From positions 267,265 to 331,264 of the forward strand of contig JAAHFX010000001.1 in the NCBI GenBank assembly GCA_010672785.1: a stretch of 64,000 bases of DNA, written 5' to 3'. Below, in pieces: positions 20,890 through 29,950 of the stretch. The notes below the pieces were generated by a model. It was not told where the DNA came from and made no database searches. It saw only the letters and a list, made by a program, of their open reading frames with translations. Every line of letters starts with the position of its first letter. Position 1 is the first letter of the stretch. This DNA comes from Sphaerospermopsis sp. SIO1G1. GTDB taxonomy: Bacteria; Cyanobacteriota; Cyanobacteriia; Cyanobacteriales; Nostocaceae. The translations under genes were made by a program, and so were the position numbers.

Positions 20890-21084
20890 AATAAAATAAA
20901 AAAGATTATAAATATACATTCTTGGATTAGTTATAAGATAAAGAGCTTAAACTTGATTGAGTTTATGACTAACAAAGCTAGTTTCGGCTTGATTTGGACT
21001 TGAATTGGATTTCAGTCCCGTTAGCCCATTCCCAAACTACAATAAGAGTATAGATCCGAAATATTTTTTTGACTTCTTTGCTCT

Positions 21085-22179
21085 ATGTCAGTTTTAGCAG
21101 CGATCGCCGTCTTGGCTATTTTGATTTTGGTACACGAGTTAGGACACTTTGTAGCAGCACGTTCCCAAGGTATTTACGCTAACCGTTTTTCTCTGGGTTT
21201 TGGTCCTACCTTGTTAAAATACCAAGGATCACAAACGGAATACACCATTCGAGCTTTCCCTCTGGGTGGTTTTGTTGGTTTTCCCGATGATGATCCAGAT
21301 AGCGAAATTCCTCCCAATGACCCGAATTTGCTGCGGAATCGTCCTATTTTAGATCGGGCAATTGTTATTAGTGCCGGAGTGATAGCAAACTTAATCTTTG
21401 CTTATTTAGTCCTGGCCTTGCAAATAGGTATTGTTGGTATTCCCCAAGAATTTCAATTTAAACCAGGGGTGGTTGTCAAACCAATTAGTGAACAATCTGT
21501 AGCATATCAAGCGGGAATTCGTGCTGGGGATATTATTCTTAGCATTAATGGTAAAGAACTCCTAGCAGATAAAAATGCTCCTGCATTGTTAACTAAAGAA
21601 ATTCAAAGTCATCCCCTTGAGGAAATTAACTTACAAGTTAAACATCAAGATGAAATCAAACCTTTAACATTAACCCCCACAGAAAATGCTGAAGGTAAAG
21701 GTTTAGTTGGGATTGAACTCGTCCCTAATGGTAAAGCTATTTATCGTCATCCCCAAAATCCTATCGAGATTTTGACAACTGCTGCTGATAGATTCCAACA
21801 ATTATTAGTCGGTACAGTTAAAGGATTTGGACAGCTAATTACTAATTTTCAAGAAACAGCTAGTCAGGTTTCTGGCCCTGTTAACATTGTTAAAATTGGA
21901 GCTAAATTAGCATCTGATAACATTGCGAATTTATTATCTTTTGCTGCCATCATTAGTGTTAACCTAGCCATCATTAATATCTTACCCTTACCAGCATTAG
22001 ATGGTGGACAATTAGCTTTCCTCTTAATTGAAGGTGTATTGGGTAAACCTTTACCGGCAAAAATCCAAGAAGGTGTAATGCAAACAGGTTTAGTCCTGCT
22101 TTTAGGTTTAGGAATCTTTTTGATTGTCAAAGAAACAACTCAACTAGATTTTGTCCAACAGTTAATACAAGGATTTTAA
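21085..22179 (+). CDS. rseP: Site-2 intramembrane metalloprotease RseP
   Basis: M50-family zinc protease that cuts membrane-bound regulators. The 364 residues show the HELGH zinc motif in the first helix (His17, Glu18, His21), a PDZ domain at about 115-200, and the third zinc ligand in LPLPALDGGQL near residue 305. Four membrane segments are apparent. A stem-loop follows the stop codon. In cyanobacteria the homologues act in stress and acid response; the substrate here is unknown. Confidence 0.94.
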   Translation: MSVLAAIAVLAILILVHELGHFVAARSQGIYANRFSLGFGPTLLKYQGSQTEYTIRAFPLGGFVGFPDDDPDSEIPPNDPNLLRNRPILDRAIVISAGVIANLIFAYLVLALQIGIVGIPQEFQFKPGVVVKPISEQSVAYQAGIRAGDIILSINGKELLADKNAPALLTKEIQSHPLEEINLQVKHQDEIKPLTLTPTENAEGKGLVGIELVPNGKAIYRHPQNPIEILTTAADRFQQLLVGTVKGFGQLITNFQETASQVSGPVNIVKIGAKLASDNIANLLSFAAIISVNLAIINILPLPALDGGQLAFLLIEGVLGKPLPAKIQEGVMQTGLVLLLGLGIFLIVKETTQLDFVQQLIQGF

Positions 22180-22190
22180 ATCAATATTTA

Positions 22191-22242
22191 GATGGGGAAT
22201 TTTGAAAATAATCGAAATATCGAAAAATCAAAATTTCCCATC
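22191..22242 (+). terminator. Stem-loop after rseP
   Basis: Arms GATGGGGAATTTTGA (22191-22205) and TCAAAATTTCCCATC (22228-22242) pair over 15 positions with a single G-U. An AT-rich loop and TTTAAATT follow. It is 12 bp past the rseP stop and probably works as a terminator or 3' stabiliser. Confidence 0.55.
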
Positions 22243-22308
22243 TTTAAATTATGACTGGGTACTGATAAAATCAGATACAGCACTTTCCGGTGTAATGAGG
22301 TACACTAT

Positions 22309-22339
22309 TGGCGGGCAAGATGCCCACCCCACAAGAGTT
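22309..22339. repeat. GGCGGGCAAGATGCCC hairpin repeat
   Basis: Copy of the dispersed unit TTGGCGGGCAAGATGCCCAC plus CCCACAAG, also at 12529, 45374, 48888 (degenerate) and 59412-59453 (inverted). The core GGGCA-AGA-TGCCC is a perfect small hairpin. Confidence 0.8.
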
Positions 22340-22415
22340 TTATGATTATTAATTGTACCTCATAGCAAAGAAATCTGCTGTATGTATTTATTAAATTAAA
22401 ATCAAAATTGCTGGT

Positions 22416-23060
22416 GTGACTACTAAAAAACTCTCTAAAAAACAACGTACCTTAGAAATTCTTTCCCGTCTTCATCATCTTTATCCAGATGCAACTTGTT
22501 CCTTAACTTATCAAACGCCTGTACAATTATTAGTAGCGACAATTCTCTCCGCACAATGTACCGATGAAAGAGTTAATAAGGTAACACCAGCTTTATTTGC
22601 TCGTTTTCCTGATGCTGAAAGTTTAGGTGATGCAGATATTTTAGAATTAGAAGAATTAGTAAGATCAACAGGTTTTTATCGGAATAAAGCCAAAAATATT
22701 AAAGCTGCTTGTCGGATGATAGTTGATGATTTTAACTCTGTTGTTCCTAACGAAATGACAGAATTATTAAAACTTCCTGGAGTAGCGAGAAAAACTGCCA
22801 ATGTTGTCTTAGCGCACGCTTACGGTATCAATGCAGGAGTGACAGTAGACACCCATGTGAAACGTTTAAGTCAGCGTTTAGGGTTAACCAAAAATACCGA
22901 ACCTGTGAAAATAGAACAGGATTTAATGAAACTATTACCCCAACCAGAATGGGAGAATTGGTCTATCCGATTAATATATCATGGTCGTGCAGTTTGTAAA
23001 GCTCGTTCTCCTGAATGTGATGTTTGTGAAATTGCTGATTTGTGTCAGATGAAAATTTAA
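22416..23060 (+). CDS. nth: Endonuclease III
   Basis: Bifunctional DNA glycosylase/AP lyase for oxidised pyrimidines. The 214 residues contain the helix-hairpin-helix LPGVARKTANVV with the catalytic Lys, the catalytic Asp in VDTHVKRL, and a C-terminal 4Fe-4S site with spacing Cys-x6-Cys-x2-Cys-x5-Cys. The start is non-ATG (GTG). A stem-loop follows the gene. Confidence 0.95.
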   Translation: MTTKKLSKKQRTLEILSRLHHLYPDATCSLTYQTPVQLLVATILSAQCTDERVNKVTPALFARFPDAESLGDADILELEELVRSTGFYRNKAKNIKAACRMIVDDFNSVVPNEMTELLKLPGVARKTANVVLAHAYGINAGVTVDTHVKRLSQRLGLTKNTEPVKIEQDLMKLLPQPEWENWSIRLIYHGRAVCKARSPECDVCEIADLCQMKI

Positions 23061-23085
23061 AAGATTTTGGAGTTATTGATTTTTA

Positions 23086-23134
23086 ATTTTAGATTTTTAA
23101 TTGTTATCATCATCTCTAATTTAAAATCTAAAAT
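23086..23134 (+). terminator. AT-rich stem-loop after nth
   Basis: Arms ATTTTAGATTTTTAATT (23086-23102) and AATTTAAAATCTAAAAT (23118-23134) are almost perfectly complementary. It lies just downstream of nth and is probably a terminator-type structure. Confidence 0.45.
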
Positions 23135-23330
23135 AGACAATATAGATGGTAAGTTAAGCTATACTTGGTTTAAGTTTTGGATATTTTGTAGTAGTTTTAA
23201 ATAATTACTAATTGGGTAAAGAAAAGAAATCAATAAATAAAAAAGCGATCACACTCTCTATTCTCTAAGAAAGGCGATCGCTAAGGTTGTCGTCAGTATA
23301 ATAAATGTTGATGATCCGATAGTTAAAAAG

Positions 23331-23768
23331 TTAGGTTAAAACTGGACATTTAACTGATTTCACAACAGCATTATTAACAGTTTGCCACTTACCTTGATCG
23401 TCAAGATATTTATAGTTTGCTGTTCCAGATTTCCAGTCCTCGTTAAGTACCATCCGTAGCTCGACATTAGGCAAAATAACTGGACCTGGACCTGGAACAT
23501 AAGGTGGCCAATTAATGATTGGATAACCAGAAGCAGTGACCAGAATATGGGTATTATCAGGCATCACTGTCATATAAGTAAAGCTACCATCTAGCTTCGT
23601 TTTTATATCTAAGGGTGGATTTATCGCTTGGGTAATATTACCAATACCATGTACAGTTTCTGCTGGTGCATTGACTAGAAGATTAAGTGTTAAAGTTGGT
23701 GCTCCCAGTAGGGAAGTAGATATTTCATAGCAAGCTAAGAAAACACCATATTTTTGTGTTTCTGACAT
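23331..23768 (-). CDS. DUF1842 domain protein
   Basis: A 145-residue protein matching the DUF1842 pattern: GAPTLTLNLLVNAPAETV near 22-39, the ITQAINPPLDI block, YMTVMPDNTHILVTASGYP (about 65-83), and the C-terminal W-SGTANYKYLDDQGKW. Function of the family is unknown; the sequence is beta-rich. AGGAG lies 10 bases before the ATG. Stands alone. Confidence 0.7.
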   Translation of the reverse strand: MSETQKYGVFLACYEISTSLLGAPTLTLNLLVNAPAETVHGIGNITQAINPPLDIKTKLDGSFTYMTVMPDNTHILVTASGYPIINWPPYVPGPGPVILPNVELRMVLNEDWKSGTANYKYLDDQGKWQTVNNAVVKSVKCPVLT

Positions 23769-24207
23769 AATTATTGTCTCCTAAAAATAGTAAATCTGGA
23801 ATCCAGATGTATGCCTTGTTTGTTATAGAAATCCAATTTTAGTTGTGAACAAATAGTACAAATTACTTAGTAAGGTTATCAAAGTCTTAATCTAGCTAAA
23901 CTTACATCAATAGTAATTAGAATCTAATTGTTCTACACTTATTTAGGATTACTATAGTTAAAAAGTGATTCCTTTAATCACCTTGCGAACTAGAATAAAA
24001 TTTATTTTCACTGATTACAATCTATAAAATTAATATTTTTCTAATATAATTATTTGACTAAGATATTAGATTTATATTAGATTTATATTAGATTCACAAA
24101 CTTCCTAAGTTGTAACTCAATAAAAGCTTCTCCCTCTGGGGTAAAGAGTATCAGCAACTGTTTATACCAAGGGGAAATAGAAATTTTCATTGATTTTGGG
24201 ATTATTA

Positions 24208-24345
24208 ATGAAACCAGAATATGATCTAAAAAAAATGCAAAAAAGACCTAATCCTTTTGCCAAACAGTTAAAAAACAAACTGTTACCCAGAGGAAATGGT
24301 ATTTGCTGGTGCTTATCTGGGAGAAAAGGAAGAAGAAAAGAAAAT
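24208..24345 (+). pseudogene. Remnant of a CopG/BrnA-like antitoxin gene
   Basis: The sequence MKPEYDLKKMQKRPNPFAKQ starting at 24208 matches the typical N-terminus of CopG-type antitoxins found in cyanobacteria. The expected RHH core (IRL-x-ED...) is missing. A second frame then reads AGAYLGEKEEEKKMV and stops at 24345. I interpret it as an internally deleted, frameshifted copy. Confidence 0.4.
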
Positions 24346-24653
24346 GGTGTAAGTTGCGCTAGGGTTATTTATTTAGGAATGAATATGGTAGGGAATAAGA
24401 TATTTTTAGAATAAAACTGGTAGGGGCAAACCCCCTGTGGTTGCCCCACATATGGTAATATCTGCTGTTTTTGCAATAGAAATGTATGTTAAATCTAATG
24501 TTTTTGCCCCAAAAATATATGGTAAAATATGCCGTTTTTGCAACGGAAATTTATCTTAAAACTCACCCTTGTGACCCAAAAAACGGGGTAGGCACGGGGG
24601 CTCTACCCCTACCGGTTATGGTGTTTAAAATAAATTATAAATAGGTGAATAAA

Positions 24654-24740
24654 ATGAACCAACTCCAACAAATAGCAGCATATTTACAACAAAGAGAATG
24701 GGAATATAAAACTACAATTTATACTGTCAATCTCAAATAG
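24654..24740 (+). pseudogene. 28-codon remnant, YbjN-like start
   Basis: MNQLQQIAAYLQQREWEYKT looks like the beginning of cyanobacterial YbjN-like proteins of about 150 residues. The frame diverges after residue ~20 and stops at 24740. Too short to be functional; could also be a chance frame. Confidence 0.3.
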
Positions 24741-24748
24741 TTATCTCC

Positions 24749-25543
24749 TTACCGATCAGGAATAGATCCACTCATCACACCTCCTGGGCCAGTAATTACC
24801 AACATTTCATTAGTAGGAACATTCTCAGGAGTTAACTCAGCATTAACTATGATCGCGGCAAACTCTTCGATAGATAGCGCTCCTTGAAATCTTTGTTGTA
24901 CAGCTGCATTTACTTCTGGTGAACTTAAAATAGCTTGTACTAAATTACTTCTCACATTCAAAGCTTGATTAGCGGAAATATTGCTCCTACCTATATTAAA
25001 AGTAAAGGGGAAATTGGTCATTTGTATTTCTGCCTGAAGTGTAGGATTATTGATCACATTTGCATTGATAACGTTAAAGGAAAAATTTCCTTGTGCATTT
25101 AGTTGACCAACAACATTAATAGGAGTAATAGTATTAGTAATGATGTCATTGTTACTAGTAAAAGCACCAATCTGGAGAGTTGCGTCAGCATCCATAGCTG
25201 GTACTACTTCAACATTAGTGATAGTTCGATTGACATTGCTATTGACTTGAGTATTAGAACTTCCTCCACCAGAAAGTAAAGGATCTCCAGATCCACTCAA
25301 AGCACTTCTGAGAAAAATATTTATATTGCGGATTTGTTCACAATTAACCAGTTGTTCTTCTTGTTCAGAAGAGTTAACAGAGTTAGCTTGAGCCATAACA
25401 TTTCTGGTACAAGTTGAAGTATTTCCTCTCAACTCACCTGCTATGACTACACTCCCAAAAATACTTTGTAGACTATATAAAAATGTTGCTGTTAGAAAAA
25501 CTTTTCCTAGCAATTTAACCGACATCTTGTTTAGATTTAACAT
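24749..25543 (-). CDS. Secreted protein of unknown function
   Basis: A 264-residue protein with an N-terminal signal-like segment (KLLGKVFLTATFLYSLQSIFG, about residues 10-30). The mature part is rich in Asn, Thr and Ile and seems beta-rich, with a Gly/Ser linker (SGSGDPLLSGGGSS) near residue 90. A strong AAGGAG precedes the ATG. It starts 21 bp after the SLH porin gene on the same strand and is probably co-transcribed with it. I recognise no family; an envelope or periplasmic role is inferred. Confidence 0.65.
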   Translation of the reverse strand: MLNLNKMSVKLLGKVFLTATFLYSLQSIFGSVVIAGELRGNTSTCTRNVMAQANSVNSSEQEEQLVNCEQIRNINIFLRSALSGSGDPLLSGGGSSNTQVNSNVNRTITNVEVVPAMDADATLQIGAFTSNNDIITNTITPINVVGQLNAQGNFSFNVINANVINNPTLQAEIQMTNFPFTFNIGRSNISANQALNVRSNLVQAILSSPEVNAAVQQRFQGALSIEEFAAIIVNAELTPENVPTNEMLVITGPGGVMSGSIPDR

Positions 25544-25564
25544 AATTTCTCCTTGATCAAAATA

Positions 25565-27559
25565 TTAAAACCGAAAGGTTGAACGTAGTACACCAACAAA
25601 AATATTATTGTTCTGGTATCTATGTCCAGGATCAGTCACGATGAAAAATCCTGGTGTCATATAAAAGTTATCATTAAATCTGTGGCGATAGAAAACCTCG
25701 TAGTGTAAAGAAGTAGTGTTATCAGGGCCAAAAAATAAACCATCTCCATCTTCTAATTTTGGAGGTTGGCCGATTAAAACTGCTAGTAAATTCCCTTCTT
25801 GTCCAAATGGATCTAATACACCTAATGAGACTAAATAAGTGCTTGTATTTGCCCACTTATCTGAGTTGACTGCATTGGTGAAAGTGTAACCTCCCCAACC
25901 ACCCAAAATCAGTTTCTCTGTAAAACGCCATTGAAAGCTTCCTCCCACTGCATGGGTTTGAGTTGGTTCTAAGAGTAAACCAGAGGTATCTGCATTAAAG
26001 CTACCTGTAAAAGTGTTGAGGCGACCATCTTCCGAATAGGAGTTAATGTAATGTAATCCTGTAGCAATGGTATTGCTAGGAGTAAATAATAGTTGTACTC
26101 CAAAAGCACTATTCTTTGCCCTAAAAATACCATCAGTGGGATCGTTACTATTACGAGTACCATAGGCCATTTGTAAACGTAATGGCTTACCTACATACCA
26201 ATCAAAACCTATGCCGGCATCTAGAGCGCCAATTTTAAATAATGGACTAGCTTCAGCAAATCGAGAAATAGAACCTGTACCTGAACTCAAATAAGGACTA
26301 TTAACAGTTAAAACGGTACTTAAATTAAAGCCTACAGGTTTAAAAGTCCAGACAACTCTGTTATTAAAACTAGCAAAGCGATATTCTAAGGAATCTAAAA
26401 CAACACTATCATCACGATCATCTTGGAAAGATAGTAATGCAGAGTAAGAATTTAAGGAGTTAGCACCAGCAAATGCGGCATTATCAAAATTACCGGAAGA
26501 TAAAATTAAGCTGAGGCGATCTCTTCCTGTAAAGGAGGTAGCTAGGCCAATACGAGCAAGATAATTAAAAGCGAGATTACCTTCTCCTGTTCCTGGTGGA
26601 TCTCCTCCTTCAGCCGCAGCTAAGGAAAAAATAACTTCTCCTCCAAATTTTGTTGTAGTTGAAAATTGGCGACTTTCTAATTCAGCAATCTGAGATTCTA
26701 AGTTATCTACCCTACTTTGGATGGCAGTTAATTCTGATTGAAAGTTTTTGGTTAATAACTCTAGTTTGGCAAAATCTTCTTGAGGGAAAAAATCAGTTTT
26801 CTTCGCTGCAATTAGTTGATTAATTTTTTGCAGACAAGCATTTAAACCTGCGGCAAATTCATAGCGACTTAAGGTTCGATTACCTAGAAAATTACCATTT
26901 GGATATCCGGCAATGCAACCATAGCGTTCGACTAGTTCGCTCAGTGCTGTAAAAGCCCAATCTTCTGGTGATACATCTCTGAGTTGGGAAACATTAGTTA
27001 CCTGACTCATGGATGGATCAACTGTTTTTGAAGATATTTCTGTGTTAAGTTTAGGTGATGTGGGAAGTGGTTTTAATTGGAAAGTTGAATTCTCATTCCG
27101 AATAGGAAGCTTGAATTCCCCATCCAAATTGTTGATTTTTCTAGTTGTATCTACCGGAGTTTGTAATTGAGTAATTTGGGAATTGACTATATCTTCTTGT
27201 TTATATTTATCTTGCTCTAAATTTGCAATATCATCAGTATCAAAATCTTTGAGTAATCTTTGTAATCTAGCTCTATGGTTTTGAGCAACATCATTTTCCA
27301 ATCCTGTAGAAAAAGTTTGAGATATCTTGGCTTGACAAGTTTTGAGGATTGTAGCAAACTCAGAACGTTTTAAAGCTCTATTTTCCTGGAAGATATCACT
27401 TTTGATTGTACAGCCAGAAAGTTCAACTAATTCTTTTAAGGCTATATAATGCCAAGTTTGAGGTTGTATGTGATTGGTAGCTGCCAAAGTTGGAGGAACT
27501 GTTAATAGCAGTCCAGTTAAACTAGAAAGTAAGATTAATGAAGGATTTTTAATTTTCAT
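25565..27559 (-). CDS. SLH-domain outer-membrane porin (iron uptake porin / OprB type)
   Basis: A 664-residue outer-membrane protein. A signal peptide at 1-26 is followed by two SLH-like units: a diverged one (~35-85) and a good one, VSPEDWAFTALSELVERYGC to NRTLSRYEFAAGLNACLQ (~195-250). Then come a coiled coil (~260-300) and a C-terminal beta-barrel ending in Phe (LRSTFRF), as expected for BAM-dependent barrels. Homologues are major porins in cyanobacteria, some linked to iron or inorganic-ion uptake. Two SLH units are more than the one usual in this family. Upstream of the 264-residue secreted protein gene. Confidence 0.88.
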   Translation of the reverse strand: MKIKNPSLILLSSLTGLLLTVPPTLAATNHIQPQTWHYIALKELVELSGCTIKSDIFQENRALKRSEFATILKTCQAKISQTFSTGLENDVAQNHRARLQRLLKDFDTDDIANLEQDKYKQEDIVNSQITQLQTPVDTTRKINNLDGEFKLPIRNENSTFQLKPLPTSPKLNTEISSKTVDPSMSQVTNVSQLRDVSPEDWAFTALSELVERYGCIAGYPNGNFLGNRTLSRYEFAAGLNACLQKINQLIAAKKTDFFPQEDFAKLELLTKNFQSELTAIQSRVDNLESQIAELESRQFSTTTKFGGEVIFSLAAAEGGDPPGTGEGNLAFNYLARIGLATSFTGRDRLSLILSSGNFDNAAFAGANSLNSYSALLSFQDDRDDSVVLDSLEYRFASFNNRVVWTFKPVGFNLSTVLTVNSPYLSSGTGSISRFAEASPLFKIGALDAGIGFDWYVGKPLRLQMAYGTRNSNDPTDGIFRAKNSAFGVQLLFTPSNTIATGLHYINSYSEDGRLNTFTGSFNADTSGLLLEPTQTHAVGGSFQWRFTEKLILGGWGGYTFTNAVNSDKWANTSTYLVSLGVLDPFGQEGNLLAVLIGQPPKLEDGDGLFFGPDNTTSLHYEVFYRHRFNDNFYMTPGFFIVTDPGHRYQNNNIFVGVLRSTFRF

Positions 27560-27636
27560 TGTTAGTCACTCATGCACACTGATAAAAAGTCAATAAATGA
27601 AGAAATAAAATTATAATTTGTTATAATCTTTTTTAA

Positions 27637-28668
27637 TTAAGAACATCGGTCGTTCCATGCAAATGGGGATGGATTTTTCCTACATTCTGCTTCTCCTTGT
27701 AAAATTGTAAAACATCCCAAAAATAGTTCATAAAGGTTTTCAATAGTATCAGCTTGCTTGGTATTAATCTTACCTTGGGCAATTAATTCTGAACTAGGAG
27801 GGTCAAAATTTAGGTCATCTCTTGTTAAATCTTTTGATTTTCCTGAATCTATGAGATTAATAAATTCATTGATAGGAATACCTGCTCTTTGTGGGCCTAA
27901 TTGAGATTTACTATCGTCTTTATCTCCTCTTCCGTGAATACCCACTACATAACCATTAGCATCAAAAATTGGTCCACCGCTCATTCCACCACTAGTTTCA
28001 CCTATATAACACAATTTGTAGCCTCTGTTAGTGGGACATTTGTTAACATCATCAGTTTGCCAATTATTAATTTTCTGCACAGAGATAAATCTACGTGTAG
28101 TGCTGGTTTCTTTTTCTTCTACTTTTGGCCAACCAGAAATAAATAATTGGCTAGATTCAGAAATAGTATCTGAATTTTTAAGAGAGGCGATATAATATTT
28201 ACCAGCACTGTTAATTTCTAATTTAATTAGTGCTAAATCAATCCCATATCTTGGTCTATCTATATATTCAATATTTGCATCTTCTATTATATAAGTTTCA
28301 TGTTTTTTGCTCCCATCCCAAACTACAACTCCATAACAATCAGCACCTGGAGGAATGGCGTGTTCATTGGTTAAAATATAGTAGGTGTTATTCTTTTCAG
28401 CGACAATTAATCCTCCTGAACCTTGATTTGTTCTAATTTGTCTTTTTCTATCATCTATATCTTTAATTAATCCTGCGGCTGTACATTTTTCATTTTCGTC
28501 TTTTTTCCCCCAATGACTGACAATAACTGTTGCCATTCTCGCGATCGCATTAATATCTTTTTCAGTATATTTAGTAGCAGATAGAGTTTTGGAGCTAAAG
28601 TTTGTTAGTAATCCTAAAATGATAGATAGAGATAGATAAAGCTGGGTGGTATTATACAAGTTTTTCAT
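27637..28668 (-). CDS. Secreted trypsin-like serine protease
   Basis: A 343-residue S1-type protease with a signal peptide (about 1-31). The triad can be read: His in LTNEHAIP, Asp in YGIDLALIKLE and Ser in GGMSGGPIF, plus VVGIHGRGD. Four or more Cys in the mature part could form disulphides, consistent with a periplasmic or exported location. It lies near a COP23-domain protein gene on the same strand; trypsin-like and COP23 domains commonly co-occur in cyanobacteria. Substrate unknown. Confidence 0.85.
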   Translation of the reverse strand: MKNLYNTTQLYLSLSIILGLLTNFSSKTLSATKYTEKDINAIARMATVIVSHWGKKDENEKCTAAGLIKDIDDRKRQIRTNQGSGGLIVAEKNNTYYILTNEHAIPPGADCYGVVVWDGSKKHETYIIEDANIEYIDRPRYGIDLALIKLEINSAGKYYIASLKNSDTISESSQLFISGWPKVEEKETSTTRRFISVQKINNWQTDDVNKCPTNRGYKLCYIGETSGGMSGGPIFDANGYVVGIHGRGDKDDSKSQLGPQRAGIPINEFINLIDSGKSKDLTRDDLNFDPPSSELIAQGKINTKQADTIENLYELFLGCFTILQGEAECRKNPSPFAWNDRCS

Positions 28669-29005
28669 AATATATTATATTATTTATTTTTGCTTAGTTA
28701 ATTTCTTAGGAATTACCACAAATTATGGAAGAATGAACTACTAAGAACAGGAAGAACACGAAGATAAGAGGGTTAAAAGAGATATTTTGAGTAAGTCCTG
28801 TTTCTATTGAATTAAGTAATTTTATTTCCACTTAATTGCTGTTATTTCTGATAGCAATTGAGATGAGAAAATCAAATTAAGTCATAGTTTGTCATGAAAA
28901 AATAACTCACTCAACTGTAATTGCTGGGTGATTTGTAAACACAAAAATAGCCATTTCTGATGCAAAAATTGAACCAGAGTATGGACTAGATTAATCTGAT
29001 ATTTT
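28669..29005. other. Intergenic region with MITE copy
   Basis: A MITE-like element covers 28708-28799 (ends AGGAATTACC and TGAGTAAGTCCT). The rest is AT-rich with nothing recognised. Confidence 0.5.
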
Positions 29006-29632
29006 TTATTCAATTACATCATCTAAAACCTCAAGAGGAATCCATTCATCTGATTCAGAAGATTGCTGAATAGGAGGTGCAGGTACTTTTCCACCAAGGG
29101 ATTTTATGACTCCCTCAACTTTTAAAGTTATATCTTTAGCGGTACTTTTCATTTCTTCTGGTTTACCTTGTTGATTTTTATTATTTTGAGGTCTAATTTG
29201 GAAAAGTTGTGTCTTTGATCCACAGGTCATGTAGTCATTAAGTAGACAAATTCTATATATCCCTTCTTCTTGATCAATAATTCCTGTCTTGACTCCTAAT
29301 CCTGCCATGTAATAGCCATTTTCTTTGTATCGTTGGTTTAATTTTTGGGTTACATGATTGCATCTTCTCTGTGGAGGCCAGTCTTTATAATGCTGATCTT
29401 TCCAAACGAATAATGGGCCTTTTTTCTTACCAGATTTTAATCCTTGCACCCAAGTTTCGTATGTATCATCGCTTTTTGATTCACAAATAAATTGCATGGT
29501 TGGAGCGGTCTTGGTTCGTTTGTCAGGTGAACTATTACCTAAAACTGATTGACCTGTTGTTGCCAAAAAACTAGAACAAGCTAATCCCGCTACTAAATAT
29601 TTTGTCCAGTGTCTAAAATTCATAATATGCAA
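29006..29632 (-). CDS. COP23-domain secreted protein
   Basis: A 208-residue protein with a signal peptide (about 1-32) and a COP23-type domain (about 45-140): FICESKSDDTYETW, the P-QRRCNHVTQKLNQRY block and ICLLNDYMTCGS. The family is named after a circadian-oscillating 23-kDa membrane protein of Cyanothece; its biochemical role is unknown. A ~70-residue acidic C-terminal tail follows. It reads in the same direction as the trypsin-like gene 337 bp downstream and divergently from a Ser/Thr kinase. Confidence 0.75.
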   Translation of the reverse strand: MHIMNFRHWTKYLVAGLACSSFLATTGQSVLGNSSPDKRTKTAPTMQFICESKSDDTYETWVQGLKSGKKKGPLFVWKDQHYKDWPPQRRCNHVTQKLNQRYKENGYYMAGLGVKTGIIDQEEGIYRICLLNDYMTCGSKTQLFQIRPQNNKNQQGKPEEMKSTAKDITLKVEGVIKSLGGKVPAPPIQQSSESDEWIPLEVLDDVIE

Positions 29633-29950
29633 CCCCTATCATATAGATTAGTTTCTACTAAACTATAACTAGTCAATAGATTTTTCTTAACTTTGTTAAA
29701 GTACACGTAAAATTCTATCAAAAAGTTTTAAATCAAGCAATATATTTACAAAAATTCACTGATGTGACAATGAGGAGCTATTGGTCAATTTCAGTGAAAA
29801 TACCCTTATAGCAAAGGAATAGAGCCAATTTTTATGGGTATTTACTTATTCTTTCTAAAGTTACTGAGGAAAATGCGGAATATAAACTTTTGCATTAGTA
29901 TCTACTAAATGAGAACACCTCAAAACTCCAACAGCATAGGGTGAATCTAA

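Larger units (their letters stand above)
20315..21084. other. Intergenic region with gene remnant and repeats
   Basis: It holds a truncated gene remnant (20564-20728), a short heptamer run at 20576-20604 and a MITE-like element at 20799-20889. No intact gene is supported. The ~150 bp before rseP probably contains its promoter, but no clear motif stands out. Confidence 0.5.
23769..24748. other. Region of gene remnants and repeats
   Basis: No intact gene. It has a CopG-like antitoxin remnant (24208-24345), an imperfect tandem repeat (about 24453-24560, units beginning ATATGGTAA), a 'taggggcaaaccccc' motif near 24421 and 'ctctacccctacc' near 24601, and a YbjN-like remnant (24654-24740). Likely decayed accessory DNA. 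Confidence 0.5.
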
